Positions 28,422 through 36,960 of a stretch of 52,184 bases of DNA are shown here, piece by piece. Position 1 is the first letter of the stretch. Each line of letters opens with the position of its first letter. Position numbers and translations under genes: made by a program. Below the pieces are notes generated by a model. It was not told the origin of the DNA. It did no database searches and was given only the letters and a program-made list of their open reading frames with translations. This DNA is from SZAS-103 sp964640525 (GTDB lineage: Bacteria > Pseudomonadota > Gammaproteobacteria > Xanthomonadales > Xanthomonadaceae): positions 1 to 52,184 of the forward strand of contig CAZXGS010000015.1 of assembly GCA_964640525.1 (NCBI GenBank), given 5' to 3'.

Positions 28422-29681
28422 ATGGCCAAGATCCTCATTTCCGGCGGTGAACCCCTCAACGGCGAGGTGCAGATCTCCGGCGCCAAAAACGCGGTGCTGC
28501 CGATCCTCGCCGCGACCTTGCTGGCGGACGGGCCGATGGAGATCAGCAACGTCCCGCACCTGCACGACGTCACCACCACGATGGAACTGCTCGGCAGGAT
28601 GGGCGTGCAGTTGATGGTGGACGAGAAGATGCGCATCACTGTCGATCCGGGGACGATCTCCAGCCACGTCGCGCCGTATGACCTGGTCAAGACCATGCGC
28701 GCCTCGATCCTCGTGCTGGGCCCGCTGGTGGCGCGATTCGGCGCTGCCGAGGTGTCCCTGCCCGGCGGCTGCGCGATCGGTTCGAGGCCGGTGGATCAAC
28801 ACATCCGCGGGCTGCGCGCGCTCGGCGCGCAGATCACCGTGGAGAACGGCTACATCATCGCCAAGGCCGGCCGCCTGCGTGGCGCACGTATCGTCATGGA
28901 CATGGTGACCGTGACCGGCACCGAAAACATCCTGATGGCCGCGACCCTGGCCGAGGGCACCACGGTGATCGAGAACGCCGCCCAGGAACCGGAAGTGGTG
29001 GATCTGGCGATGTGCCTGAATGCCATGGGCGCCAGGATTTCCGGCGCCGGTACCTCGACGCTGGTGATCGAAGGTGTCGAGCGCCTGCACGGTTGCGGTT
29101 ACAGCGTGTTGCCCGACCGCATCGAGACCGGCACCTTCCTGGTTGCAGGCGCCATCACCCAGGGTCGGGTGCGCGCCAAGCACGCCAGGCCCGACACCCT
29201 GGACGCGGTGCTGGTCAAGCTGGAGGAAGCCGGCGCCCACGTGAACACGGGTGCGGACTGGATCGAGGTGGATATGCGCGGCCGTCGGCCCAAGGCGGTG
29301 AGCCTGACCACCGCGCCGTATCCGGCCTTCCCGACCGACATGCAGGCGCAGTTCATTGCCCTCAACGCCTGCGCCGAGGGCACCGGCGTGGTCACCGAAA
29401 CGGTGTTCGAGAATCGTTTCATGCACATCCACGAGTTGCAGCGCCTTGGCGCCGACATCCGGGTGGAGGGCAACACCGCGATCTGTCACGGCGTGACCAC
29501 CATGAGCGGCGCCCCGCTGATGGCCACCGACCTGCGCGCCTCCGCCTCGCTGGTGCTGGCAGGCCTGGTGGCGCAGGGCGAAACCACGGTGGATCGCATC
29601 TACCACATCGACCGCGGCTACGAGAACATCGAGGAAAAGCTCGGCGGGCTGGGGGCAAGGATCAAGCGCCTGCCGAACTGA
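28422..29681 (+). CDS. murA: UDP-N-acetylglucosamine 1-carboxyvinyltransferase MurA
   Basis: A 419-residue enzyme for the first committed step of peptidoglycan synthesis (enolpyruvyl transfer from PEP to UDP-GlcNAc). K22-N23 sit in GAKNAVLPIL, the catalytic and fosfomycin-binding Cys is C117 in LPGGCAIGSRP, and Asp in YPAFPTDMQAQF is the general base. No good ribosome-binding site precedes the ATG; the homology begins exactly at MAKILISGG. It is 136 bases after bolA and followed by a repeat hairpin. Confidence 0.97.
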   Translation: MAKILISGGEPLNGEVQISGAKNAVLPILAATLLADGPMEISNVPHLHDVTTTMELLGRMGVQLMVDEKMRITVDPGTISSHVAPYDLVKTMRASILVLGPLVARFGAAEVSLPGGCAIGSRPVDQHIRGLRALGAQITVENGYIIAKAGRLRGARIVMDMVTVTGTENILMAATLAEGTTVIENAAQEPEVVDLAMCLNAMGARISGAGTSTLVIEGVERLHGCGYSVLPDRIETGTFLVAGAITQGRVRAKHARPDTLDAVLVKLEEAGAHVNTGADWIEVDMRGRRPKAVSLTTAPYPAFPTDMQAQFIALNACAEGTGVVTETVFENRFMHIHELQRLGADIRVEGNTAICHGVTTMSGAPLMATDLRASASLVLAGLVAQGETTVDRIYHIDRGYENIEEKLGGLGARIKRLPN

Positions 29682-29761
29682 CGCGTGCGCGGAACGACCG
29701 GTCGGCGTCGGCCCGTCGCCGCGTCATGCCGGCTACCCCTCAGGGAACATCCGATCAAGTG

Positions 29762-29826
29762 GATTCCGTTCGTGGTGAGCCCTTCGACTTCGCTCAGGAC
29801 AGGCCTGTCGAACCATGAACGGAATC
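29762..29826. repeat. Inverted-repeat element between the convergent genes murA and DUF3108
   Basis: GATTCCGTTCGTGGT (29762-29776) pairs with ACCATGAACGGAATC (29812-29826) at 14 of 15 positions. The interior CCTTCGACTTCGCTCAGGAC plus AGGCCTGTCGAA is again the CTTCGACAGGCTCAGG family core. As an RNA hairpin it could end both convergent transcripts. Nothing else is seen in 29682-29877. Confidence 0.75.
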
Positions 29827-29877
29827 AACGATTTGCGGTAGCAAGCCGGTAGGGCTTTGGGCTTGTTGAGACCTTCC

Positions 29878-30591
29878 TCAGCGCGACACCGACACCAGGC
29901 TCGCCACCCACGACTCGCCGTTGGGCTCGTTCTGCACGATGCGCACCGGCACGAAGCCATCGTCCACGCCGAACCAGTACGCGGTGACGCGGCCGTTCGG
30001 CGTCTCGCGCTGGCGGGTGACGACGATGGTGTGCAGCGCGCCGGCGGGAACCTGCACGATCGCGGGTTTGCCGACGACGTAGCGTTGCGTCTCGATCGCG
30101 TGGCGGGTGGCCACCGCATAGCTCAGCGTGCCGCGCTTGCCGTCGGCCAAGTCGCTGGCGATGGCCAACGTCACCGAGTTCGGATCGAGCAGCCCGGGCT
30201 GCAGCGGAAAGGACTGCGCGCTCTTCTTGTCACGGATCACCACCGTGCGCGCGGCCGGGTCGACTTCGACCGAGCGGTGGCTGGATTTGAGCAGCGTGGA
30301 CATGCGGTAGCTGTAGCTGCGCAGTTGCAGCGCGCCGTCCACGACCTCCAGGGTGGATCGCTCGTCGACGTTCGCCGCCGCCAGCGCGGCCACGCCGTGG
30401 GTGCCGCGCGTGGATTGGTCGTACTCCCAGCCATTGGCGACCGGCTGCAGGCTGAAGGTGGCCTCACCGACGAGGCTGCCGTTGCGCGACATCTGGTAGG
30501 TGGCGGTGAAAGGATGCAGCGGGGCGGCCAGCGACAGGGCTGGGATGGCGATGGCCATGGCAAGCAGGGCAGGGGCGAGCAGGGATTTCAT
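29878..30591 (-). CDS. DUF3108 periplasmic protein
   Basis: A 237-residue protein with a signal peptide (MKSLLAPALLAMAIAIPALS, cleavage near LAAPLHPF). The mature part is a beta-rich DUF3108 fold: FTATYQMSRNGSLVGEATFS, YSYRMSTLL, YWFGVDDGFVPVRIVQ. No enzymatic motif is visible and the family's function is unknown. Its ATG overlaps the purN stop by 4 bases, so it is expressed with purM-purN. Confidence 0.85.
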   Translation of the reverse strand: MKSLLAPALLAMAIAIPALSLAAPLHPFTATYQMSRNGSLVGEATFSLQPVANGWEYDQSTRGTHGVAALAAANVDERSTLEVVDGALQLRSYSYRMSTLLKSSHRSVEVDPAARTVVIRDKKSAQSFPLQPGLLDPNSVTLAIASDLADGKRGTLSYAVATRHAIETQRYVVGKPAIVQVPAGALHTIVVTRQRETPNGRVTAYWFGVDDGFVPVRIVQNEPNGESWVASLVSVSR

Positions 30592-31265
30592 GGCTGTTGA
30601 GTCGGTACGGGCAGGATATGACCGGCGTCGTCGAGCAGCAGCGGCGCCGCGAGAGGCCGACTATCCACCCACACGGCTGAACCGTGCTGGACGATGCGTC
30701 CGGCGGCGATCGCCTGCACCGTGGCGACCAGCAGCGGATGCTCGCGTGCCAGCACGCGCTCGGCCAAGGCCGCCGCGGTGTCGTCCGGATGCACCGGAAC
30801 CTGCGCCTGCGCGATCACCGGGCCGGCATCCAGCGCCGGGATGACGAAGTGGACGCTGGCCCCGTGGGCGCGTTCGCCGGCCGCCAGGGCGCGCGCGTGG
30901 GTGCGCAGGCCCGGGTACTTCGGCAGCAGCGAGGGATGGATGTTGATGATCCGGCCTGTGTAACGCGTCACTGCGGCATCGCCGAGGATGCGCAGGTAGC
31001 CGGCGCACACGACCAGATCGGGGGACACGGCGTCGATCGCGTCGAACAAGGCGGCGTCGAAGGACTGGCGGGTGGAGTAGTCCGTCGGGTTCAGCGCCAG
31101 CGTGGCCACGCCCGCGCTGCGCGCGCGCGTCAGGGCTGGTGCGGTGGCGCGGTCGCTGAACACCCCGACGATGCGAAAACGGGAATCGCGCGCGGCATCC
31201 AGCAGGGCCTGCAGATTGCTGCCGCGTCCGGAGACCAGCACGGCGACACGCAGGATGCCGCGCAC
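30588..31265 (-). CDS. purN: Phosphoribosylglycinamide formyltransferase PurN
   Basis: A 225-residue enzyme using 10-formyl-THF to formylate GAR in purine synthesis. The phosphate-binding loop SGRGSNLQAL, the catalytic Asn/His in IINIHPSLLPKYPG, and the Asp in ALDAGPVIAQA are visible. The start is a GTG (MRGILRVAVLVSG) with GGGGAAA upstream; no ATG is suitably placed. It follows purM by 104 bases. Confidence 0.94.
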   Translation of the reverse strand: MRGILRVAVLVSGRGSNLQALLDAARDSRFRIVGVFSDRATAPALTRARSAGVATLALNPTDYSTRQSFDAALFDAIDAVSPDLVVCAGYLRILGDAAVTRYTGRIINIHPSLLPKYPGLRTHARALAAGERAHGASVHFVIPALDAGPVIAQAQVPVHPDDTAAALAERVLAREHPLLVATVQAIAAGRIVQHGSAVWVDSRPLAAPLLLDDAGHILPVPTQQP

Positions 31266-31369
31266 GGACGTTTCCCCGGGATGCGTGTCAGCCTGCGCTG
31301 GGGCTTCCCCGGGCTTCAAGCGACCAGGTCTCCGCGTTGGATCCTCATCCCGGGGCAAGCCGGAAGCCC

Positions 31370-32464
31370 TCAGGCGATCCGCACCCGCATCTCGCCCGAG
31401 CGTGGCACGACCTGGCCGATCGGGCGCTGCGTCAGTCCGGTGCGCTCGATGGCCTGGCCGATCGCGTGCGCCATCTCGCGCGCGACCACCAGCACGAAGC
31501 CGATGCCGCAATTGAAGGTGCGCCACATCTCGTGGATCGGCACCGCGCCCTCGCGGCGCAGCCAGTCGAACACCGGCGGCAGGGTCAGCGCGGAGGCGTC
31601 GATGTCCAGCCCAAGGCCGTCGGGTATCACGCGGATGATGTTCTCGGTCAGGCCGCCACCGGTGATGTGGGCCATCGCATGCACGTCCTCGCGCCACTCG
31701 CCGCGCAGCAGTTCCAGGATCGGCTTGACGTAGATCGTGGTCGGCGCCATCAGTGCATCGGCCAGGCTCGTGCCGCCCAGGTCGAGGTCGAGCGGGTTGC
31801 CGGCGCGGGCGAGGATGCGGCGGATCAACGAGTAGCCGTTGGAGTGCGGGCCGCTGGAGGCGATCCCCAGCAGCACGTCGCCAGAGCGCACGCGCGCGCC
31901 GTCGAGCACATCGGCTTTTTCCACCGCGCCGACACAGAAGCCGGCCAGGTCGTATTCGCCGGGTGGATACATGTCCGGCATCTCGGCGGTCTCCCCGCCG
32001 ATCAGGGCGCAGCCGGCCAGTTCGCAGCCTCTGGCGATGCCGCCGACGACCGCGACGGTGGTGGCGACGTCGAGCTTGCCGGTGGCGAAGTAGTCCAGGA
32101 AGAACAGCGGTTCGGCGCCCTGCACCAGCACGTCGTTGACGCACATGCCGACCAGATCGATGCCGATGCTGTCGTGGCGACCCAACTGCTGGGCCAGCTT
32201 GAGCTTGGTGCCTACCCCGTCGGTGCCCGACACCAGTACTGGCTCACGATACTTGCCAGCCAGGTCGAACAACGCGCCGAAACCGCCCAGGCCACCCATC
32301 ACCTCCGGGCGCAGCGTGCGGGCAACCGCCGGCTTGATGCCCTCCACCACGGCGTTGCCGGCGTCGATGTCCACCCCGGCGTCGCGGTAGGTGAGGGGGG
32401 GGCTGGCGGATGTCGGCTGCTGCAAGGGAATGCTCCGCACGATCGAAAACGACGGGGCGGCCAT
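31370..32464 (-). CDS. purM: Phosphoribosylformylglycinamidine cyclo-ligase PurM
   Basis: AIR synthetase, which closes the imidazole ring two steps after PurN. The family motifs LTYRDAGVDIDAGN, SGTDGVGTKLKLA, IGGETAEMPDMY, GIASSGPHSNGYSLIRR and ITGGGLTENI are all present. Conserved sequence begins about 20 residues after ATG 32464 (364 residues); a GTG at 32440 is an alternative, and an ATG at 32518 would overlap the divergent gene start. Start confidence is therefore low, function high. Confidence 0.95.
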   Translation of the reverse strand: MAAPSFSIVRSIPLQQPTSASPPLTYRDAGVDIDAGNAVVEGIKPAVARTLRPEVMGGLGGFGALFDLAGKYREPVLVSGTDGVGTKLKLAQQLGRHDSIGIDLVGMCVNDVLVQGAEPLFFLDYFATGKLDVATTVAVVGGIARGCELAGCALIGGETAEMPDMYPPGEYDLAGFCVGAVEKADVLDGARVRSGDVLLGIASSGPHSNGYSLIRRILARAGNPLDLDLGGTSLADALMAPTTIYVKPILELLRGEWREDVHAMAHITGGGLTENIIRVIPDGLGLDIDASALTLPPVFDWLRREGAVPIHEMWRTFNCGIGFVLVVAREMAHAIGQAIERTGLTQRPIGQVVPRSGEMRVRIA

Positions 32465-32516
32465 TCTATCAGCCCCCTGCGGCATAATCGGCGCCAGCCG
32501 ATCCACGGAACCCCCC
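32465..32516. promoter_or_regulatory. Very short divergent promoter region, purM / DUF2066 operon
   Basis: Only about 52 bases lie between the two divergent starts as called. CATAAT at 32483-32488 on the plus strand could be a -10 element, with no clear -35. If correct, the promoters overlap or the purM transcript starts inside the called coding region. Confidence 0.3.
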
Positions 32517-33569
32517 ATGCGCCCACCCCGCGTCCGCCCTTTTGCCGTCGTCCTTCTCGCGTTGTGCCTGCTCGCCCTGTCGGGGATGGCGTGGGCCGAC
32601 GGCGGCGGGCTCTACGAGGGCAGCGTGGTGGTCAACAACCAGGCCGATCGTGCCAATGCGACCCAGCGCGCACTGCTGCAGGTGATCGGCAAGATCACCG
32701 GACAGCGCAACGCTGCCAGCCTGCCGCAGGTGCGTGGCCTGCTCGGCAATGCCGGCAAGATCGCGCTGGATTCGCACCTGACCACCGAGTCGGACACCTA
32801 CAACGGCATGCCGGTGTACCACCAGCGGCTGGTGGTGCGTTTCGACCAGGGTGCGGTGGACGGGCTGATCGCCGGCGCGGGGCTGCCCTCGTGGCCGGGT
32901 CCGCGCTCGCCGGTGGCGCTGTGGCTGGTGATTGATGATGGCCACGGTCCGCGGCTGGTCGGATCGGCGTACAAGAACGTCGCCAAGTCCCTGACCGAAC
33001 GCGGTGCCGATCGCGGCGTCACGTTCGTGCTGCCGAGCGGCACGCCGATGGAATCGCAGGTGGCGTTGCTGGCCAGCGGGATCGGCCCGGCGCAGGCGGT
33101 GGTGCTGCCCTCGGCAGCGTATGCGCCGATGCAACTGGTCGGGCGCCTGACCCGCACGGCGGCGGGCTGGAAGGCGCACTGGACACTGCTCGACGGCGGC
33201 ATCGACCTGGCGAGCTGGAGCCAGGTCAACCCGGATGCGCGGGTGGCGATGGCCGACGGCGCCGATGCCGCGGCCGATGCGCTGGCGAAGAAATACGCCA
33301 AGCTGGTGGCGGCCGGCCCGGCTGGCAGCTTTGCAGTGCAGATCCAGGGCGTGCGCAATGCCGACGACTACGTCCGCGTGATGGGTTACCTCGAAGGGCT
33401 GGGGATCGTGCACAAGATCGTCCTCATCGGTACCGGTGACAACGACACCCTGCGCCTGCAACTCGACCTGGCCACCGGCATGGAAGGCTTGCGCAACGTC
33501 GTCGCGGCCGGCGCCGTGCTGGATGCGGACGTCGATCCAGCCAATCCGGTGTTCCACCTGCGGCCGTGA
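32517..33569 (+). CDS. DUF2066 domain protein, exported
   Basis: A 350-residue protein with a signal peptide (VRPFAVVLLALCLLALSGMAWA) and the DUF2066 fold: LYEGSVVVNNQADRANATQRAL, LLQVIGKITGQRN and a YHQRLVVRFDQGAV segment. The first half resembles the common family pattern of a small repeated alpha/beta unit; its role is unknown. It heads a run of four genes with 4-base overlaps (DUF2066, phosphatidyltransferase, perM, hda), an order recurrent in Xanthomonas relatives. Confidence 0.85.
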   Translation: MRPPRVRPFAVVLLALCLLALSGMAWADGGGLYEGSVVVNNQADRANATQRALLQVIGKITGQRNAASLPQVRGLLGNAGKIALDSHLTTESDTYNGMPVYHQRLVVRFDQGAVDGLIAGAGLPSWPGPRSPVALWLVIDDGHGPRLVGSAYKNVAKSLTERGADRGVTFVLPSGTPMESQVALLASGIGPAQAVVLPSAAYAPMQLVGRLTRTAAGWKAHWTLLDGGIDLASWSQVNPDARVAMADGADAAADALAKKYAKLVAAGPAGSFAVQIQGVRNADDYVRVMGYLEGLGIVHKIVLIGTGDNDTLRLQLDLATGMEGLRNVVAAGAVLDADVDPANPVFHLRP

Positions 33570-34150
33570 ACCTGCGGCAGTTGCCCAATGTCATCACCGG
33601 CCTGCGGATGCTGCTGGTGGCGCCGCTGGTGTGGTGCCTGCATGTCGGCGACTTCCGCACGGCGCTGTGGCTGGCGCTTGCGGCCGGACTTTCCGACGCG
33701 CTGGACGGCTGGCTGGCCAAGCGCTTCGACTGGCGCACACCGCTGGGCAGCCTGCTCGATCCGGTGGCCGACAAGCTGCTGCTGGTGGGAAGCTTCGTGG
33801 GCCTGTGGCTGGTGGGCGCGCTGCCTGGCTGGCTGGTGGCACTGGCGATCGCGCGTGACGTGCTGATCGTCGGCGGCGCGGTGGCCTACCACAACCTGAT
33901 CGGCCACCTGCAAGGCGAGCCGACCTTGCTTGGCAAGCTCACCACCGTGATCCAGATCGTGCTGGTGGTGGTGGTCCTGTTCGGGCTGGCGATCCAGCAT
34001 GTACCCGGGATCGACATCCTCCTCCTGGTGGTGGCAACCGGATTGCTGACGGCGGCCAGCGGGATCGACTATGTTGTGCGTTGGGGCGCACGTGCGCGAA
34101 AGCAGTGGCGCGCCGGCCACGCGTCAGACCCGAACGGGCGCAGACCATGA
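33566..34150 (+). CDS. CDP-alcohol phosphatidyltransferase family membrane protein
   Basis: A 194-residue integral membrane enzyme that transfers a phosphatidyl group from CDP-diacylglycerol to an alcohol. The catalytic motif reads SDALDGWLAKRFD...TPLGSLLDPVADK, with the four Asp residues of the D-x2-DG-x2-A(R/K)-x8-G-x3-D-x3-D pattern (Lys instead of the common Arg). Four to five membrane helices follow. The acceptor alcohol (glycerol-3-phosphate or another) cannot be told from sequence. The start is GTG, overlapping the previous stop (GTGA). Confidence 0.88.
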   Translation: MNLRQLPNVITGLRMLLVAPLVWCLHVGDFRTALWLALAAGLSDALDGWLAKRFDWRTPLGSLLDPVADKLLLVGSFVGLWLVGALPGWLVALAIARDVLIVGGAVAYHNLIGHLQGEPTLLGKLTTVIQIVLVVVVLFGLAIQHVPGIDILLLVVATGLLTAASGIDYVVRWGARARKQWRAGHASDPNGRRP

Positions 34151-35337
34151 GTGCTGCCGATCCTTCCAACGTGCCGGTCCACCTTCCGGGCAGCGACGCC
34201 GGCAGCCGTTGGGAGTGGCTTGCCATCGCCATCGTCACCGGCGTACTGGTGTGGCTGCTGGCGCCGGTGCTGGTGCCGTTCGTGATCTCGGCGTTCTTCG
34301 GCTACCTCGGCGATCCAGTGGTGGACCGGCTCGAACGTGCGCGCATGAGCCGCACCTTCTCGGTGTCGCTGGTGTTCTTCGTGATGACCTTGCTCGCGGC
34401 GCTGGCGTTGTTTTTCCTGCTGCCGATGATCGGCGACCAGGTAAGCCACTTCATGACCCAGATGCCGGTGTACGCGCAATGGATGCGCGAAACCGCGCTG
34501 CCGTGGATTGACCACCGGATCCACCTCGACCTGACGCCCTACCTCGACCCGCAACAATTGGTGGACATGCTGCGCAAGCACTGGCAGGACGCTGGGGTGG
34601 CGACCAGCGTGCTCGGCCAGGTCTCGCACTCGGGCATGGTGCTGATCCAGGTGATCTCCAACGTGCTGTTGGTGCCGGTGCTGTCGTTCTACTTCCTGCG
34701 CGATTGGGACGAACTGGTCGAGCGCATCGACATCCTGCTGCCGCGCGCCGCCGAGCCGACCATCGCGCGGCTGGCGCGACAGGCGGACGAGATGCTGGGC
34801 GGCTTCGTGCGCGGCCAGTTGCTGGTGATGGTGTGCATGGGCATCTGGTACACCGCCGCGCTGTGGATGGCAGGGCTCGACTTGGCCCTGCTGATCGGCC
34901 TGATCACCGGCCTGCTCAGCTTCGTTCCCTACCTTGGGGTGACGATCGGGATCGTGATCAGCGTGATTGCCGCGCTGGTCCAGTACGGCGACCTGCAGCA
35001 CGTGATGCTGGTGGGCGGCGCGTTCGCGATCGGGCAGACCCTGGAATCGTTCGTGCTGGTACCGCGGCTGGTGGGTGACAAGATCGGCATGCACCCGGTC
35101 GGGGTGATCTTCGCCTTGATGGCCGGCGGCCAGTTGTTCGGCTTCCTCGGCGTGCTGCTGGCACTGCCGGTGTCGGCGATCGCGATGGTGTTGCTGCGTT
35201 ACGCCCACGAGCGTTACACGACCAGTCGCCTGTATGCCGGGTCGCACCCGCCACCGGGCGATGGCGCGATGCCCCCGGGCCAAGCCGGATCGCCAACGGG
35301 CGACGCAGCGCCACTGGCCGGACCAGAATCCCCGTGA
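34147..35337 (+). CDS. perM: AI-2E family transporter / PerM-like permease
   Basis: A 396-residue membrane protein with about eight helices. The family hallmarks are the long soluble loop after the third helix (QVSHFMTQMPVYAQWMRE...), FYFLRDWDELVERI and the C-terminal GLLSFVPYLGVTIGIVI, PRLVGDKIGMHPVGVIFALM and GFLGVLLALPVSAI. Proposed roles include export of small molecules and Na+/H+ antiport; the substrate is not established here. The last about 40 residues are Pro/Gly/Ala-rich. The ATG overlaps the upstream stop (ATGA). Confidence 0.88.
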   Translation: MSAADPSNVPVHLPGSDAGSRWEWLAIAIVTGVLVWLLAPVLVPFVISAFFGYLGDPVVDRLERARMSRTFSVSLVFFVMTLLAALALFFLLPMIGDQVSHFMTQMPVYAQWMRETALPWIDHRIHLDLTPYLDPQQLVDMLRKHWQDAGVATSVLGQVSHSGMVLIQVISNVLLVPVLSFYFLRDWDELVERIDILLPRAAEPTIARLARQADEMLGGFVRGQLLVMVCMGIWYTAALWMAGLDLALLIGLITGLLSFVPYLGVTIGIVISVIAALVQYGDLQHVMLVGGAFAIGQTLESFVLVPRLVGDKIGMHPVGVIFALMAGGQLFGFLGVLLALPVSAIAMVLLRYAHERYTTSRLYAGSHPPPGDGAMPPGQAGSPTGDAAPLAGPESP

Positions 35338-36050
35338 AGGAACCGGCGTCGACCCGCGGCGCGCAACTTCCACTGGGGTTGCGGTTCACGCGCGACCAGC
35401 GACTTGAGACCTTCCACGGCGCACCCCTTGGCCTGATGGCGGCGCTGGCGGGGCTGGTCGCGGCGCAGGTCGAGGGCGTCTTCCTCGCCGGTCCGGACGG
35501 AAGCGGACGTAGCCATCTTCTGCTGGGTGCCTGCGCTGAGGCCGCCGAAACCGGGCGCAGCGTCAGCTACCTGCCGCTGCGCGAGCTGGGCGGACATGCG
35601 GTCGACGCGCTGGCCAGGCAGGCAGCGGTTCAGGTGGCATGCGTGGACGATGTTCACGCCGTTGCCGGCCAGCCTGCGTGCGAACTGGCTTTGTTCGATT
35701 TCCACAATCGCGTCCGCGATGCGGGCGGAACGCTGCTGTACGCGGCCGATGCTGCGCCGATCCACTTGCCTCTGGCGTTGCCCGACCTGCGATCGCGGCT
35801 GGCGCAATGCGCACAATTCACCCTGTCGGCGTCCGGCGAGGCCGCGCGTCGGCAAATCGTGCGCGAACGTGGCCTGGCGCGCGGACTGGAGCTGGATGAG
35901 CCGGTACTGGACTACCTGTTCCGCCGCAGCCGTCGCGACCTGGTCTCGTTGACGGCCTTGCTGGACCGGCTGGATCGCGAGTCGCTGGCCGCGCAGCGGC
36001 GCATCACCGTGCCGTTCCTCAGGCAGGTGTTGGGAGAGGGGCAGGATTGA
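35334..36050 (+). CDS. hda: DnaA regulatory inactivator Hda
   Basis: A 238-residue DnaA-like AAA+ protein that binds the DNA-loaded sliding clamp and triggers ATP hydrolysis by DnaA to prevent re-initiation. The clamp-binding motif QLPLGL is at 11-16. The P-loop is GPDGSGRS (53-60) with Arg in place of the Walker Lys, which is usual for Hda. The AAA+ fold continues with VACVDDVHAV (Walker B) and ends in the C-terminal lid. It starts with GTG overlapping the perM stop. Confidence 0.93.
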   Translation: MKEPASTRGAQLPLGLRFTRDQRLETFHGAPLGLMAALAGLVAAQVEGVFLAGPDGSGRSHLLLGACAEAAETGRSVSYLPLRELGGHAVDALARQAAVQVACVDDVHAVAGQPACELALFDFHNRVRDAGGTLLYAADAAPIHLPLALPDLRSRLAQCAQFTLSASGEAARRQIVRERGLARGLELDEPVLDYLFRRSRRDLVSLTALLDRLDRESLAAQRRITVPFLRQVLGEGQD

Positions 36051-36081
36051 GCAAATCGCGGTAGGCGGCACCGCTGCCTGC

Positions 36082-36102
36082 CCTTCTCCCGCCGGGAGAA
36101 GG
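36082..36102. repeat. REP-like hairpin between convergent hda and murU
   Basis: CCTTCTCCCG and CGGGAGAAGG pair perfectly around a single C, followed by GGCCCGAAGGGCC, a second small palindrome. The 160-base spacer separates two convergent genes, so it may act as a bidirectional terminator. Confidence 0.75.
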
Positions 36103-36210
36103 TGGCCCGAAGGGCCGGATGAGGGACGACCGCACGGCCATCCGCTCTCAAGCATGGCGCTGCCATTCCGTTGCCGCAAGGGTCGGCAGATGCTTGCCAC
36201 GCCTGCGGGG

Positions 36211-36960
36211 TCAATCGGAAGGCGGGATGGCCAGCCGCGCATCCAGCGCCGCCAGACGCTCCGGCGTGCCAATGTCGAACCATTCCCCGGGGTGGCGTTG
36301 ACCGCTCACCTGTCCGCGGCGCATCGCCGCGCGCAGCAATGGCGTCAGGCCGAACCGTGGTGGATCGTCCGCCGCGCCTTGCGCATCGCCGATGATCCCG
36401 CGCCAGCCGTCCAGGATGGCGGGTCGGTACATGCCGATGCCGGCGAAGGTCAGCGCCTGGATGGGATCGGCGCAAGGCGAGTCCGGGAAGGGATGCAGCT
36501 TCCCGTTCGCCTCCAGCCCGAAATCCCCGCGCGGATGCTGCGGCGGGTTGTCCACCAGGACCAGGTGCGCCAATCCCGTGGGTTCTGCCGGCAGGTTCGC
36601 GAAGTCGAAATCCGTCCAGACATCGCCGTTGACCACCAGGAATGGCGCATCGGCAGGCGCGCCTTCGCGCAGCAGCGGCAGTGCATGCAGCAGGCCGCCG
36701 CCGGTTTCCAGCGGTTGCGCGCCCTCGTGCGAAAAACGCAGGCGCAGCCCGAAGCGCGCGCCGTCGCCCAGCGCAGGCGCGAAACGCTCCGCCAGCCAGG
36801 CGATGTTGACCACCACTTCGCGCACGCCGACCGCGGCCAGCCGTTCCAGGTGCCAGGCGATCAATGGCTTGCCACCAACCTCGAGCAGGGGCTTGGGCGT
36901 GTGCTCGGTCAATGGGCGCATGCGCTCGCCCTTGCCGGCGGCGAAGATCAGCGCCTTCAT
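36211..36960 (-). CDS. murU: N-acetylmuramate alpha-1-phosphate uridylyltransferase MurU
   Basis: A 249-residue nucleotidyltransferase: FAAGKGERMRPLT followed by KPLLEVGGKPLI is the nucleotide-binding signature, FLVVNGDVWTDFD gives the metal-binding Asp, and GEWFDIGTPERL closes the fold. With AmgK it turns recycled N-acetylmuramic acid into UDP-MurNAc, bypassing MurA and MurB; the route is known to confer intrinsic fosfomycin tolerance in pseudomonads. The call over a generic sugar-nucleotidyltransferase rests on size and on the overlapping amgK. Confidence 0.9.
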   Translation of the reverse strand: MKALIFAAGKGERMRPLTEHTPKPLLEVGGKPLIAWHLERLAAVGVREVVVNIAWLAERFAPALGDGARFGLRLRFSHEGAQPLETGGGLLHALPLLREGAPADAPFLVVNGDVWTDFDFANLPAEPTGLAHLVLVDNPPQHPRGDFGLEANGKLHPFPDSPCADPIQALTFAGIGMYRPAILDGWRGIIGDAQGAADDPPRFGLTPLLRAAMRRGQVSGQRHPGEWFDIGTPERLAALDARLAIPPSD